Counted from the stretch's first letter, positions 1-8,108 are shown. The stretch is 64,000 nucleotides of DNA from Nocardioides sp. (GCA_002729525.1 PBYI01000056.1:88250-152249), one strand, 5' to 3'. The notes: generated by a model from the letters alone, not told the origin. Program-made: numbers and translations.

Positions 1-273
1 TCGACGCCGGCCAACGAGCGCCGTGCGTGGGAGTACGGCGCCGCGTGGCTGATCTCGCCCGCTGAGTACCGAGCTGCTGAGCAGCTGGTGGGTGTGAACC
101 CGGCCGCGTTGGCCCTCGAGCTAGGCGTTACTCGCCGGCTGGTGGAGGCGTGGCGTGACTGGTGGCTCAAGCGAGGCCAGTTCCTTCCGTTGGCCGACCT
201 CGACGCCGACGACGCCGACGACACCGACGGCGGGGTCGTGGGCGGCGGTCTGGCTGACGAGGGCGCGATCTAG
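1..273 (+). CDS. C-terminal fragment of ImmA/IrrE-like metallopeptidase (5' end outside window)
   Basis: The frame is open from the first base and ends at a TAG at 271-273, giving 90 residues. A stretch of the type 'ERRAWEYGAAWLISPAEY' followed by 'ALELGVTRRLVEAWR' resembles the region after the HExxH site in ImmA/IrrE-family peptidases, which in phages and integrative elements cleave the element's repressor. The zinc-binding HExxH itself would lie to the left and cannot be seen. The last 30 residues are Asp/Gly-rich low complexity. It converges on the integrase and shares 153 bases with its 3' end in the opposite strand, as expected for a compact element. The family call is from memory of the C-terminal pattern only. 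Confidence 0.5.
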   Translation, partial: STPANERRAWEYGAAWLISPAEYRAAEQLVGVNPAALALELGVTRRLVEAWRDWWLKRGQFLPLADLDADDADDTDGGVVGGGLADEGAI

Positions 274-1365
274 GGCCGCGCTGGCCGCCTTCCCGACCGC
301 GACGCCGACGGCAGGGATCAGCTTCGCGTAGGTCTTCCGTGTCGTCTCGAGCGACTCGTGACCGAGCTGGTCCTGCACGGCCTCGATCGCGATCCCCTCG
401 GATAGCAGCCACGATGCGTGGGTGTGCCTGAGGTCATGGATCCGCGGGCGCGGGTCTAGCGAGGTGCGGAGCAGTGCTCGCTGCCAGACGTTGTTGTAGA
501 AGTTCGCGTGTCGCACCGGGTCGCCGGCAGGTGTGGTGAAGAGGAGGTCGGCCGGTCGCCGGAGTAGGGGCTGTGCGGCAGCGAGGGCCATGGTCGCGGC
601 GTTGACGGTGCGCTTCGCCTTCCGGGTCTTCGGGACGCTGACGACGAAGCCCTCGCCGGGCACGCGTTTCCATGCGCGCTCGACCCGGATGGTGCCGGCC
701 TGGATGTTGACGTGCTTGGTCTGGAGTGCTGTGGCCTCCGACCACCGCAAGCCGGTGCCGAGGAGGAACACGACCAGCGACCGGTAGTGGTCGGGGATCG
801 CGCGAACGAGCTCATCGGCCTCCTCGTAGGACAGGAAGCGCGCCTCGACCTCGTTGAGCGAGGTGCTGGGCAGGCGGATGTTGCGGCACGGGTTGGCCGC
901 GATGTGTCCCTCGTCGATCGCCAGGCGCAGGCACGTCGAGAGCAGGTGGACGGCCTGCTTGATCGTCTTCGGTGATCGGCCGGCGTTGTCCATGCTGTTG
1001 ACGAGGTCGGTGACGTGGGGGCGGGCGATCATCGTCAGCGGGAGCGGGTCGAGGTGGTTGAGGTAGCGACGGTGCAGCGAGCGGTAGTCGTTGCGGGTGC
1101 GGGGCGTGACGCCGGTGAGCTGGTCGACGTACCCGTCGAACCACTGTCCGAAGGTGGGCACGATCTTCGCGTCTGCGGTTCGTCGTCCCTCGAGCCAGCG
1201 CGTCGCCTCGGCGACGCGGTCGCCGCGGCCGGCGCCGAGGATGTCGCGGAACATGATGGCGTCGGACTCGCGCACGAAAGTCTCGGACGTGTCTCGACCG
1301 CCGAGCCGGTACCGCACCTTGAAGCGTCGGCCGTGGATCGTCTCGACGACCTTGATCTCGCGCAC
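121..1365 (-). CDS. int: Tyrosine recombinase / phage-type integrase
   Basis: Site-specific recombinase that would insert and excise an element at the neighbouring tRNA-Gly. An N-terminal arm-binding/SAM-like part is followed by the catalytic domain with the expected residues: Arg in 'TGLRWSEA' (near residue 207), 'HDLRH' (near 310), the Gly-His of 'QLGHES' (near 335) and the nucleophile Tyr in 'TRKTYAKL' (near 346). The frame is open up to a TTG at 1434, but that lies inside a hairpin; GTG at 1363-1365 has a GGAGG at 1374-1378 eight bases upstream and is preferred (414 aa). The gene sits at the 3' side of tRNA-Gly, so the element extends leftwards out of the window. The C-terminal 50 residues overlap the convergent peptidase fragment and are low complexity. 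Confidence 0.93.
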   Translation of the reverse strand: MREIKVVETIHGRRFKVRYRLGGRDTSETFVRESDAIMFRDILGAGRGDRVAEATRWLEGRRTADAKIVPTFGQWFDGYVDQLTGVTPRTRNDYRSLHRRYLNHLDPLPLTMIARPHVTDLVNSMDNAGRSPKTIKQAVHLLSTCLRLAIDEGHIAANPCRNIRLPSTSLNEVEARFLSYEEADELVRAIPDHYRSLVVFLLGTGLRWSEATALQTKHVNIQAGTIRVERAWKRVPGEGFVVSVPKTRKAKRTVNAATMALAAAQPLLRRPADLLFTTPAGDPVRHANFYNNVWQRALLRTSLDPRPRIHDLRHTHASWLLSEGIAIEAVQDQLGHESLETTRKTYAKLIPAVGVAVGKAASAALDRALVSQTAAHDPAVGVVGVVGVEVGQRKELASLEPPVTPRLHQPASNA

Positions 1366-1418
1366 CACAGGCACCTCCGGGGACCCTCGGAACCCGCAAT
1401 CGGGTACAGAAAGGGTAC

Positions 1419-1451
1419 GAGCCCGGTCCGACAAGGAGTCGAACCGGGCTC
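1419..1451 (-). terminator. Hairpin between tRNA-Gly and integrase
   Basis: Perfect 9-bp arms GAGCCCGGT (1419-1427) and ACCGGGCTC (1443-1451) around a 15-base loop. It lies just downstream of tRNA-Gly on the same strand and upstream of the integrase start, so it may end tRNA transcription and insulate int. The T-run behind it is weak (CCCTTTCTG). Confidence 0.45.
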
Positions 1452-1468
1452 TGACCTGGGGTGATGCT

Positions 1469-1544
1469 TGGAGCGGATGACGAGACTCGAACTCGCGACA
1501 TCGACCTTGGGAAGGTCGCGCTCTACCAACTGAGCTACATCCGC
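1469..1544 (-). tRNA. tRNA-Gly (anticodon CCC)
   Basis: 76 bases with a perfect 7-bp acceptor stem (GCGGATG/CATCCGC), the D-loop pattern AGCTCAGTTGGTAGAGC, anticodon stem CGACC/GGTCG with loop TTCCCAA (anticodon CCC), T-loop GTTCGAGTC, and an encoded CCA at the 3' end (1469-1471). The integrase lies immediately 3' of it, the usual arrangement when the 3' part of a tRNA is used as attachment site and is restored by the inserted element. Confidence 0.97.
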
Positions 1545-1590
1545 ATCGCCGGCGAGCCGGCTGGCGCCACTGTAGTGGATGCCCCGGGGG

Positions 1591-2364
1591 TCAGGCCTTC
1601 CCGGGACGTGCGTACGCCGGGTACTTGGGCGAGAGCCCGTCGCCGGAGGACCGGCCGGTGACGCGGCGCTGCACCCAGGGACCGAGGAACTCTCGGGTCC
1701 AGCGGGCGTTGGCGCGCAGCGCGTCGCCGCGTGACGTGGGCGGGGCGTCGACCAGCGGCAGCGGCTCGAGCGGGTGCGCGACGCCGAGGGTGTCGAGCAC
1801 CTCGATGGCCATCCGCTGGTGACCGGCCGGGCCCATGTGCATCCGGTCGTCGTCCCACAGCCGCCAGTCGCGGTACTCCCGCAGCCGCCAGTAGTCGACG
1901 ACGGTGGCGCCGTGGGTGTCGGCCAGCTCGCGCACGTGCTCGGCCCACAGTGCGAACCGCCCGCGCAGGAGCCGGTACGTCGCCGAGCCGCCCGGGTCGA
2001 AGGGCGTGAAGACCAGCAGCCGCGCGCCGGAGGTGGCGAGCGTGCCGAGGGCGACGTCGTACGACGTGGCCAGGGTGTCGAGGTCGACCGACGGGCGCAG
2101 GATGTCGTTGGCGCCGGCGTACAGCGTCACCAGGTCGGGCTCGAGCGCGAGCGCGGGCGACAGCTGCTCGGCGACGATCGGGCCGAGCTTGCGCCCGCGG
2201 ATGGCCAGGTTGGCGTAACCGAAGTCGGGCTCGGCGGCGGCGAGGACCTCGGCCGCGCGGTCGGCCCAGCCGCGCACCCCGTTGGGTCGTGCGGGGTCCG
2301 GGTCGCCGACGCCCTCGGTGAACGAGTCGCCCAGGGCGACCCAGCGGCGGTACGGATGACTCAC
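1591..2364 (-). CDS. SGNH/GDSL-family hydrolase
   Basis: 257-residue esterase/lipase-type enzyme of the SGNH fold, predicted cytoplasmic (no signal peptide). Block I is 'ALGDSFTEG' with the nucleophile Ser near residue 13, block III is 'AGANDIL', and block V is 'DRMHMGPAGH', supplying the catalytic Asp and His; these are the diagnostic blocks of the family. The GTG at 2362-2364 places the GDS motif at the normal distance from the N terminus. Divergent from dcd, with 75 bases between starts. Substrate cannot be told from sequence. Confidence 0.9.
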   Translation of the reverse strand: MSHPYRRWVALGDSFTEGVGDPDPARPNGVRGWADRAAEVLAAAEPDFGYANLAIRGRKLGPIVAEQLSPALALEPDLVTLYAGANDILRPSVDLDTLATSYDVALGTLATSGARLLVFTPFDPGGSATYRLLRGRFALWAEHVRELADTHGATVVDYWRLREYRDWRLWDDDRMHMGPAGHQRMAIEVLDTLGVAHPLEPLPLVDAPPTSRGDALRANARWTREFLGPWVQRRVTGRSSGDGLSPKYPAYARPGKA

Positions 2365-2439
2365 GCAACCATCTTCCCGCTCCCACCCCGAGGCGCGGAC
2401 GCGGCCCCCGCGCAGGCCGTACGCCGGTAGGGTGCGGGC

Positions 2440-3015
2440 GTGCTGCTCAGCGATCGCGACATCGTGGCGGAGATCGACGCCGGACGGATCGGGCTGGAGC
2501 CCTACGAGCCCGGGATGATGCAGCCGTCGTCGATCGACGTGCGGCTCGACCGGTACTTCCGGGTCTTCGAGAACCACAAGTACCCGCACATCGACCCGGC
2601 TGCCGACCAGTCCGAGCTGACCCGCGTGGTCGAGCCGGACGGCGACGAGCCGTTCATCCTGCACCCGGGCGAGTTCGTGCTCGGGTCGACGTACGAGGTG
2701 GTGACGCTGCCCGACGACGTCGCCGCGCGCGTCGAGGGCAAGTCGTCGCTGGGTCGCCTGGGTCTGCTCACCCACGCGACCGCCGGCTTCGTCGACCCGG
2801 GTTTCTCCGGGCACGTGACGCTCGAGCTGGCCAACGTGGCGACGCTGCCGATCAAGCTCTACCCGGGCATGAAGATCGGCCAGTTCTGCTTCTTCCGGCT
2901 CACCTCGCCGTCGGAGGCGCCGTACGGCTCGGCGAAGTACGGCTCGCGCTACCAGGGTCAGCGCGGCCCGACGCCGTCGCGGTCGTACCAGAACTTCCAC
3001 CGCACCCCCATCTGA
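2440..3015 (+). CDS. dcd: dCTP deaminase (bifunctional dUMP-forming type)
   Basis: 191 residues, the usual length. Converts dCTP to dUTP and, in the actinobacterial Dcd:Dut form, on to dUMP, feeding thymidylate synthesis. Visible family features are the N-terminal 'MLLSDRDI', 'QPSSIDVRLD' near residue 27, the substrate-binding 'RVEGKSSLGRLGL' region near 97-109, and 'TAGFVDPGFSGHVTLEL' near 113-129. The C-terminal 'YQNFHRTPI' resembles the tail that closes over the nucleotide. Starts with GTG. It shares a nucleotide-metabolism theme with tmk and nrdBA in this window but is not linked to them. Confidence 0.96.
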   Translation: MLLSDRDIVAEIDAGRIGLEPYEPGMMQPSSIDVRLDRYFRVFENHKYPHIDPAADQSELTRVVEPDGDEPFILHPGEFVLGSTYEVVTLPDDVAARVEGKSSLGRLGLLTHATAGFVDPGFSGHVTLELANVATLPIKLYPGMKIGQFCFFRLTSPSEAPYGSAKYGSRYQGQRGPTPSRSYQNFHRTPI

Positions 3016-3059
3016 CCACGGGGTCTCCCGGCCCACCGGGCCGCTCGGGTAAGGTCTGC

Positions 3060-3078
3060 CTAAGTAAGGCTCACCTCA
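3060..3078. promoter_or_regulatory. IdeR/DtxR-like iron box
   Basis: CTAAGTAAGGCTCACCTCA matches 14 of 19 positions of the IdeR/DtxR consensus TTAGGTTAGGCTAACCTAA. A second partial half-site (TAAGGTCTGCCTAAG) begins just upstream at about 3051, so two dimers could bind. It lies 20 bases before the start of the siderophore-interacting protein gene. Confidence 0.55.
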
Positions 3079-3097
3079 CCTACTCTCGGAGCGCCCG

Positions 3098-4072
3098 ATG
3101 ACCGTCACCGCGACCCCGCTCGTCCTCCCGGTGCTGCTGGAGGAGGTCGAGGTCGTCGACGTCGCGCGCCTCTCGCCGTCCTTCGTGCGCGTGCACCTCG
3201 CCTCACCCGCGCTCGCCGAACTCGGCTGCGACGGCACGACGTACGACCAGCGCATCAAGCTGATCCTCCCCGGCCCCACCGGACGCGTGCGACTGCCGGA
3301 CCTCACCGGCGCCGTCGACGGGTGGTACGCCGCCTGGCTCGCGCTGCCCGAGGACGAGCGCGGCGCCATGCGCACCTACACCGTGCGCGACGTCGTCGGC
3401 TCGGGCGCCGACACCCGCCTGGTCGTCGACCTCGTGGTGCACGACGGGGCGACCGGCCCGGCCGGCCGCTGGGCCGAGCAGGCGCGGGTCGGTGACCGGA
3501 TCGTCGTCTGCGCCCCGCGCCGCGGGCACGCGTACGGCGGCATCGAGTTCGCGCCGGGCGACGCCGGTCGGGTGCTGCTCGCCGGCGACGAGACCGCCGT
3601 GCCGGCCGTCGCCGCGATCCTCGAGCAGCTGCCCGCCGACGCCCGCGGGGCGGCGTACTGCGAGGTGCCGACCGGTGCCGACGCGCTCGCGCTCACCCAC
3701 CCCGAGGGTGTCGACGTCCACTGGCTGCCGCGTGACGGCGCCGACCGCGGCGAGCGCCTGTACGCCGCGGTGCTCGGCCACCTGGGCGTCGGTGCGCAGG
3801 CGCCCGAGCAGGGCGCCGACGCCGGGTCCGAGCCGCAGACCGACGAGGCGCTCGTGTGGGAGACCCCGGACTACTCCGGCTCCGGCGAGGACGTCGACGG
3901 CGGTGCTGCCGAGGCGGCCAGCGCACCGGGCGACGACCTCTACGCCTGGATCGCGGGCGAGTCCCGGGTCGTCACGTCGCTGCGCCGGTCCCTGGTGCGC
4001 GACCTCGGCCTCGACCGTCGCCAGGTCGCCTTCATGGGCTACTGGCGCGAGGGCGTGGCGATGCGCGGCTGA
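3098..4072 (+). CDS. Siderophore-interacting protein (FAD-dependent ferric-siderophore reductase)
   Basis: 324 residues. Members bind FAD and use NAD(P)H to reduce ferric siderophores and release iron in the cytoplasm. The N-terminal FAD-binding barrel contains 'YDQRIKLILP' and the flavin-binding 'RTYTVRD' near residue 91; the C-terminal SIP domain contains 'LLAGDETAVPA' near 162-172 and ends with 'VAFMGYWREG', the family signature. About 40 residues between the last two blocks are an acidic, low-complexity insert. ATG at 3098 has GGAG at 3088-3091. The iron box just upstream supports iron repression. Confidence 0.91.
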   Translation: MTVTATPLVLPVLLEEVEVVDVARLSPSFVRVHLASPALAELGCDGTTYDQRIKLILPGPTGRVRLPDLTGAVDGWYAAWLALPEDERGAMRTYTVRDVVGSGADTRLVVDLVVHDGATGPAGRWAEQARVGDRIVVCAPRRGHAYGGIEFAPGDAGRVLLAGDETAVPAVAAILEQLPADARGAAYCEVPTGADALALTHPEGVDVHWLPRDGADRGERLYAAVLGHLGVGAQAPEQGADAGSEPQTDEALVWETPDYSGSGEDVDGGAAEAASAPGDDLYAWIAGESRVVTSLRRSLVRDLGLDRRQVAFMGYWREGVAMRG

Positions 4073-4109
4073 CCTGCGGCTGGGTCGCGGTTGGGTCGGC
4101 GACCAGGGC

Positions 4110-6053
4110 CTACCGGGTCGGCACCACCAGCCGCGACGGGTACCTCTTCGAGGTGTGCACCGTCAGCGGCACCAGGTGCGAGGGCAGGTCCGGCACGGTC
4201 GAGAGCAGGTGCGGTACGTCGAAGGCCTGGATGCTCAGCCGCAGCCGGTGGCCCTTGCGGATCGCCGCGCCCGTCGGGAAGACCTCGACGTCGACCGGCA
4301 CGACCGCGCCCGACGGCACGCGGCGCTTCGCCGACTCCGTGAACGGGTGGTACGGCTGAATGACCTCGCCGTCGAGCCGACGGGTGCGCGACCGGTCGAG
4401 CGTGCGGTGCGCGAGCGTCTGCCAGCCGCCGGTGAGCCGGGTGACCCGACCGTTCGGCGCGACGTCCTCGACCGCCACCGACAGCATCCCGTCGCCGGCC
4501 GGCGTCGAGGTGTAGAGCCGGGCGTTGAGCGGGCCCTGCAGGCGCAGCGTGCGCTTCATCGGCGTGGTCTCGAAGACGACCCCGAGCTGGTCGTTGACCT
4601 GGTTGTCCTGCAGGCACGGGTTGTCGGCCCAGGCGGCGTTGAGCACGCCCGCGGTCCACTGGCTGGCCGAGCGGGTGCACAGCCCGCTGACCGGGACGGC
4701 TGGTACGACGGCGCGTCCGTTGCGGGCGCGGGCGTCGTTGCGCACCAGACCACCGGTGCGACCGCCCGCGGCGGCGTCGCCCGACAGTCGGAACGTCGTC
4801 GCCGACAGGTCGCGGGCGACGTACTGGCCGCGACGGACCCAGCGTCCGGTGCCCTGCTCGTAGTAGGTGAAGGGCTTGACGTCCTTCAGCAGCCGGGCGT
4901 CCTCGCGCCCCTTCACGTAGCGGTCGAACCAGCGCAGCTGGAGCTCTGAGAGGCTGCCGTAGCCGGCGTCGCCGACCTCCGCACCGGACGAGCCCTCGAG
5001 GTGGTCCCACGGGCCGGTGATGATCCGGGTCGGCACGCCGTTCTTCCGCAGTCGCTCGAAGAGCAGCGGGGTGCCGCGCTGGAACAGGTCGAACTCGCCG
5101 CTCACCAGGAAGGTCGGCACGTCCACCCGGTCGATCACCTCGATCGGCGAGCGGGTGCGGTAGAACTCCCCGTCGTACGCAGCGTCGCCGCCGAGGATCG
5201 CGTCGGCCATCAGCGGCACGGTGAACGTGGTGGCGGTCTGGAGCCCGCCGAGCAGCCAGGCGAACCCGTGCTCGGGCTCCTCCAGCCCGTACGCCGGCGG
5301 GATCAGGCCGGTGCCGGTCACCAGGCCCAGCCACAGCGGGATGAAGCCGACGTCGATCTGGCCGCCGCTGGCCACCACGTCGCGGTAGACGTCGGCCGCC
5401 GGCACCTGCGGGAAGATCGCCTTGAGGCCCTTCGGGCGCTGCGCGGCGGTGAAGATCTGGTTGATGCCCATGTACGACGGCCCGGCCATGCCGAACCGGC
5501 CGTTGCTCCACGACTGGCGCCGTGCCCAGGCCAGCACCTGCTTGCCATCGACCGCCTCCCGCCGGCTGAACGCCTTCCAGACGCCCTCGGAGGCGCCGGT
5601 GCCGCGGGCGTCGACGTACAGCTGGTTGTAGCCGCGCCGCACCAGGTAGTCGGCGGTCGGGCCGGCGAGCCCGCCGCCGCCCGCGATGACGGTCTTGTTG
5701 TACGCCGTGATGGTCACGATCGTCGGCAGCGGACGGCGTACGACGCTGCCGTCGGCGCGGGTCGGCCGCACCAGGTCGGCGCGGAGCGTGACGCCGTCGC
5801 TCATCGGCACCGCGAGGTCGGTCGTGGTGGCCGTCCCGGCGAACTGCGCCCTGCGGGGCGTCCAGCCGTCGCGTCGTCGGGCGGGCGTCGACGTGGGGGC
5901 GGCGCTGGTCGCTGGGGCAGCGGTGGTGACCGGGGCCGCGGTGACGGGTGCGGCGGGGGCCGCCTCGGCGCCGGAGGGGAGTGCGGCCGCGAGACCGAGC
6001 GCGAGGGCGCCGGCGGTCGCGGCGGCGAGGGGACGGAGGGAGCGGTAGAGCAT
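4110..6053 (-). CDS. Secreted CocE/NonD-family hydrolase (X-Pro dipeptidyl-peptidase-like)
   Basis: 647 residues starting at ATG 6053, with a Sec-type signal peptide (RSLRPL, then an Ala/Leu-rich core, cleavage likely after 'AEA'). The alpha/beta-hydrolase core shows 'YVDARGTGAS', the nucleophile elbow 'AGPSYMGI', an Asp in 'SGEFDLF' and the His in 'GPWDHLEG'. The C-terminal third is the jelly-roll domain typical of cocaine esterase and X-prolyl dipeptidases, so it likely cleaves an ester or amide outside the cell. The frame is open 30 bases further to a TTG at 6083, but no Shine-Dalgarno supports that start. Convergent with the siderophore gene, 37 bases apart. Confidence 0.87.
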   Translation of the reverse strand: MLYRSLRPLAAATAGALALGLAAALPSGAEAAPAAPVTAAPVTTAAPATSAAPTSTPARRRDGWTPRRAQFAGTATTTDLAVPMSDGVTLRADLVRPTRADGSVVRRPLPTIVTITAYNKTVIAGGGGLAGPTADYLVRRGYNQLYVDARGTGASEGVWKAFSRREAVDGKQVLAWARRQSWSNGRFGMAGPSYMGINQIFTAAQRPKGLKAIFPQVPAADVYRDVVASGGQIDVGFIPLWLGLVTGTGLIPPAYGLEEPEHGFAWLLGGLQTATTFTVPLMADAILGGDAAYDGEFYRTRSPIEVIDRVDVPTFLVSGEFDLFQRGTPLLFERLRKNGVPTRIITGPWDHLEGSSGAEVGDAGYGSLSELQLRWFDRYVKGREDARLLKDVKPFTYYEQGTGRWVRRGQYVARDLSATTFRLSGDAAAGGRTGGLVRNDARARNGRAVVPAVPVSGLCTRSASQWTAGVLNAAWADNPCLQDNQVNDQLGVVFETTPMKRTLRLQGPLNARLYTSTPAGDGMLSVAVEDVAPNGRVTRLTGGWQTLAHRTLDRSRTRRLDGEVIQPYHPFTESAKRRVPSGAVVPVDVEVFPTGAAIRKGHRLRLSIQAFDVPHLLSTVPDLPSHLVPLTVHTSKRYPSRLVVPTR

Positions 6054-6070
6054 GTTGGCATGGTGCCAAC
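6054..6070. promoter_or_regulatory. Inverted repeat abutting the CocE-type gene start
   Basis: GTTGGCA-TGG-TGCCAAC, a perfect 7-bp inverted repeat with a 3-base spacer, directly before the preferred ATG. It could be an operator or an mRNA hairpin that blocks initiation. If the TTG at 6083 were used it would be inside the gene. Confidence 0.35.
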
Positions 6071-6138
6071 TCGTCGGTAACAAGGGAAGGGCCGTCTCAG
6101 CTGGTCGAGGTGGGGAAGAGCCGCTCGAACACCTGACC

Positions 6139-6294
6139 TCAGGCGTCGAGGCGGTCGGCGGCGGCGCGGAGCCGCTGGGCGGCCCGGTGGCGGCGCAGCG
6201 CCCGGGTGGTACGCCGGTCGGCGCTGACGGGGCGGGTGCGCTCGGCGATCCGGGCGGCGGCGACGGCGGGCTGGAGGTCGGGGTGGTGGCTCAT
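6139..6294 (-). CDS. Small basic protein, 51 aa, distal gene of the RHH/DUF4097 cluster
   Basis: ATG at 6292-6294 is preceded by GGAG seven bases upstream (6302-6305). The product is rich in Arg and Ala, predicted helical, with 'HRAAQRLRAAADRLDA' at the end. It follows the DUF4097 gene by 84 bases on the same strand and may be co-transcribed. I recognise no family. Base composition and codon use agree with neighbours, which favours a real gene. Confidence 0.5.
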   Translation of the reverse strand: MSHHPDLQPAVAAARIAERTRPVSADRRTTRALRRHRAAQRLRAAADRLDA

Positions 6295-6378
6295 GGCGTG
6301 CTCCTGGTCTGTAGCGGGGAAGGTGTGGCGTGGCGAGGGGTGTGGCAGGCGTGTACCGGGAAAGGGGGAGTCGGGGAC

Positions 6379-7200
6379 TCAGACCTGCTGGAGGGCGACG
6401 TCGCCGCTCACGGTCGTGACGTGGAGCTCGACGTACGGCTGCCCCTCCTCGGGGGCGCCGGTGCTGTCGAGGCCGGAGTGGAGGCGGCCGGTGAGGGTCG
6501 AGACGTCGGTCCAGACGGGGGTGCCCGCGGGGATGCCGACCCAGACGGTGCTGGAGGCGCCCTTGACCTTGACGGTGCCCTGCTCCGCCCGACGCAGCGC
6601 GAGGCTGCCCGAGCCGGAGGTCAGGCTGACGTCGCCGGTGGCGTGGTGGACCTCGAGGTCGCCGGAGCCGGTCTTGACGACGAGCGGGGCGAGGGCGTCG
6701 CGCACCTGGACGTCGCCGGACCCGGTCGACACGACGGTCGGCCCGTCGACGGTCTCCAGCAGCACGTCGCCGGAGCCGCATTTGATCTTGGCCGGCGCGA
6801 GCAGGTGGCGGGTGTGCACGTCGCCGGAGCCGGTCTCGATCGAGCTCGCGCCCTCGAGGGTGTCGATCTCGACGTCGCCGGACCCCGAGCGCACCTCGGT
6901 GCGGCCGAGCGCGCCGTCGCAGTCGAGGTCGGCGCTGCCGAGCCGGGCGACCAGGGTCGACGAGCGCGGCAGGGTCACCACGACCTCCAGGTCGTGGTTG
7001 CGCGCCATGAAGCCGGCCTGCTTCGGGGCGCGGACGAAGAGCGTGCGTCCGTCGAAGCCGACCTCGACGTCCTCCTCGTCCGGTCCGTCGAGGGTCACGG
7101 TGGTCTCGGTGGTGTCGGTGGCGATGACCCGGACGACGCCGCGCGGGTTGTCGACGTGCAGGTCGACGGGCTCGTGGGTCTCGAAGGCTTCGTCGCGCAT
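6379..7200 (-). CDS. DUF4097-family beta-strand-repeat protein
   Basis: 273 residues dominated by a repeated 'GSGDV' turn (about seven copies between residues 105 and 205), predicting a right-handed parallel beta solenoid as in DUF4097/putative adhesin proteins. No signal peptide or membrane segment is visible, so it is probably cytoplasmic or associated through partners. AGGAG lies seven bases before the ATG. It follows the ribbon-helix-helix regulator gene on the same strand (127-base gap), a pairing common in actinobacteria. Biochemical role unknown. Confidence 0.85.
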   Translation of the reverse strand: MRDEAFETHEPVDLHVDNPRGVVRVIATDTTETTVTLDGPDEEDVEVGFDGRTLFVRAPKQAGFMARNHDLEVVVTLPRSSTLVARLGSADLDCDGALGRTEVRSGSGDVEIDTLEGASSIETGSGDVHTRHLLAPAKIKCGSGDVLLETVDGPTVVSTGSGDVQVRDALAPLVVKTGSGDLEVHHATGDVSLTSGSGSLALRRAEQGTVKVKGASSTVWVGIPAGTPVWTDVSTLTGRLHSGLDSTGAPEEGQPYVELHVTTVSGDVALQQV

Positions 7201-7327
7201 GGAGTGCTCCTGGTGAGGTGTGATGCCGGTCGGACCGGCGTCAGGGTGTGCTCGGCCGCGGTCCCGGCCGGATGGCCGGACCGTGCGGGTGGCGGGTGGG
7301 GAGTGGTGTGGAGGGTGGGTGGGCGGG

Positions 7328-7879
7328 TCAGACCCAGCCGTTCATCCGCCGTCCGGACCGGCGGCCGCCGAAGGGGAAGCCGTCGCCGAAGGGGATGGAG
7401 GACAGGTCGACGTTGACGTTGATGCCGCCCTGCTGGGTGGCGGCGCGGATGACGTTGACGAGCCAGGTGTTGACCGACTGGCCGGCCTCGGCGGCGGCGT
7501 CCTCGGCGCGGGACTTGACCGACTCGGGGAGGCGGAGGGTGATCCGGGCGGTCGCGCCGGCCTCGACGTCGTCGTCGGCGCCCGGCGGAGCCGGCGGCGC
7601 GGGAGGTGCGGGTGCGGCGGGCGGCTCGGGGGCGACGGGGGCTGCGTCGACGACGAAGGCGAGCTCGCGCCCGTCGAGACGTACGTCGACGCCACCGGCG
7701 GGCATCTCGGCGGTGATCTCGGCGCAGGCCTGGCTGATCGCCTCCATCAGGGCCAGCCGGGTCGCCGGGTCGAGGGCGAAGCCGAGCCGCTCGGCGGCCG
7801 ACCGCAGCTCCTCGCCGCCGCTCTCGGCGGCGGCCTGGAGGTCGCGGCGGAGGTGCTCGACGTACGGCGTGACGTCCAT
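7328..7879 (-). CDS. HicB-family antitoxin-like protein with C-terminal ribbon-helix-helix
   Basis: 183 residues. The N terminus 'MDVTPYVEHLRRDL' is typical of the actinobacterial HicB-like group. A middle Ala/Pro linker (about residues 95-115) leads to a ribbon-helix-helix segment 'ARITLRLPESVKSRAEDAAAEAGQ' (split here for length: ARITLRLPES, then the two helices) near residues 120-150 that should bind DNA as a dimer. The tail is Gly/Arg-rich. Two in-frame GTG codons lie at 7885 and 7888, but ATG 7879 fits the family. Paired palindromes immediately upstream suggest autoregulation of this gene and DUF4097. No HicA toxin is present. Confidence 0.82.
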   Translation of the reverse strand: MDVTPYVEHLRRDLQAAAESGGEELRSAAERLGFALDPATRLALMEAISQACAEITAEMPAGGVDVRLDGRELAFVVDAAPVAPEPPAAPAPPAPPAPPGADDDVEAGATARITLRLPESVKSRAEDAAAEAGQSVNTWLVNVIRAATQQGGINVNVDLSSIPFGDGFPFGGRRSGRRMNGWV

Positions 7880-7890
7880 GTGCACCACTC

Positions 7891-7941
7891 TGACATCACT
7901 GTGATGTCACGTCAAGCGTCATATGACATCACGTGGTGTCA
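7891..7941. promoter_or_regulatory. Tandem palindromic operators for the RHH regulator
   Basis: Site 1 (7891-7909) is TGACATCAC-T-GTGATGTCA, perfect 9-bp arms. Site 2 (7924-7941) is TGACATCAC directly followed by GTGGTGTCA, with one mismatch. The centres are about 33 bp apart, three helical turns, so dimers would sit on the same DNA face. A further TGACGTGACG lies at about 7980. Located between the regulator and the divergent symporter gene. Confidence 0.62.
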
Positions 7942-8108
7942 CGCGTGCTGTCGCGGTCGGCTCGAGGGCTCGCGCGTGTCCGTGACGTGACGTTCGTTGC
8001 TCTGTGCATCTATCTGCCCGGTGGGGTGAGTCGGCGTCTCCGAGGCCGGACGTAGCGTTCACCAGTTGGCCCGGTCCCGGGTCCGACGCCCTGACGGAAA
8101 GGACGGGA

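Noticed and set aside
7328..7879. A HicAB toxin-antitoxin pair
   Set aside because: Only the HicB-like protein is present; the neighbour is DUF4097, not HicA.
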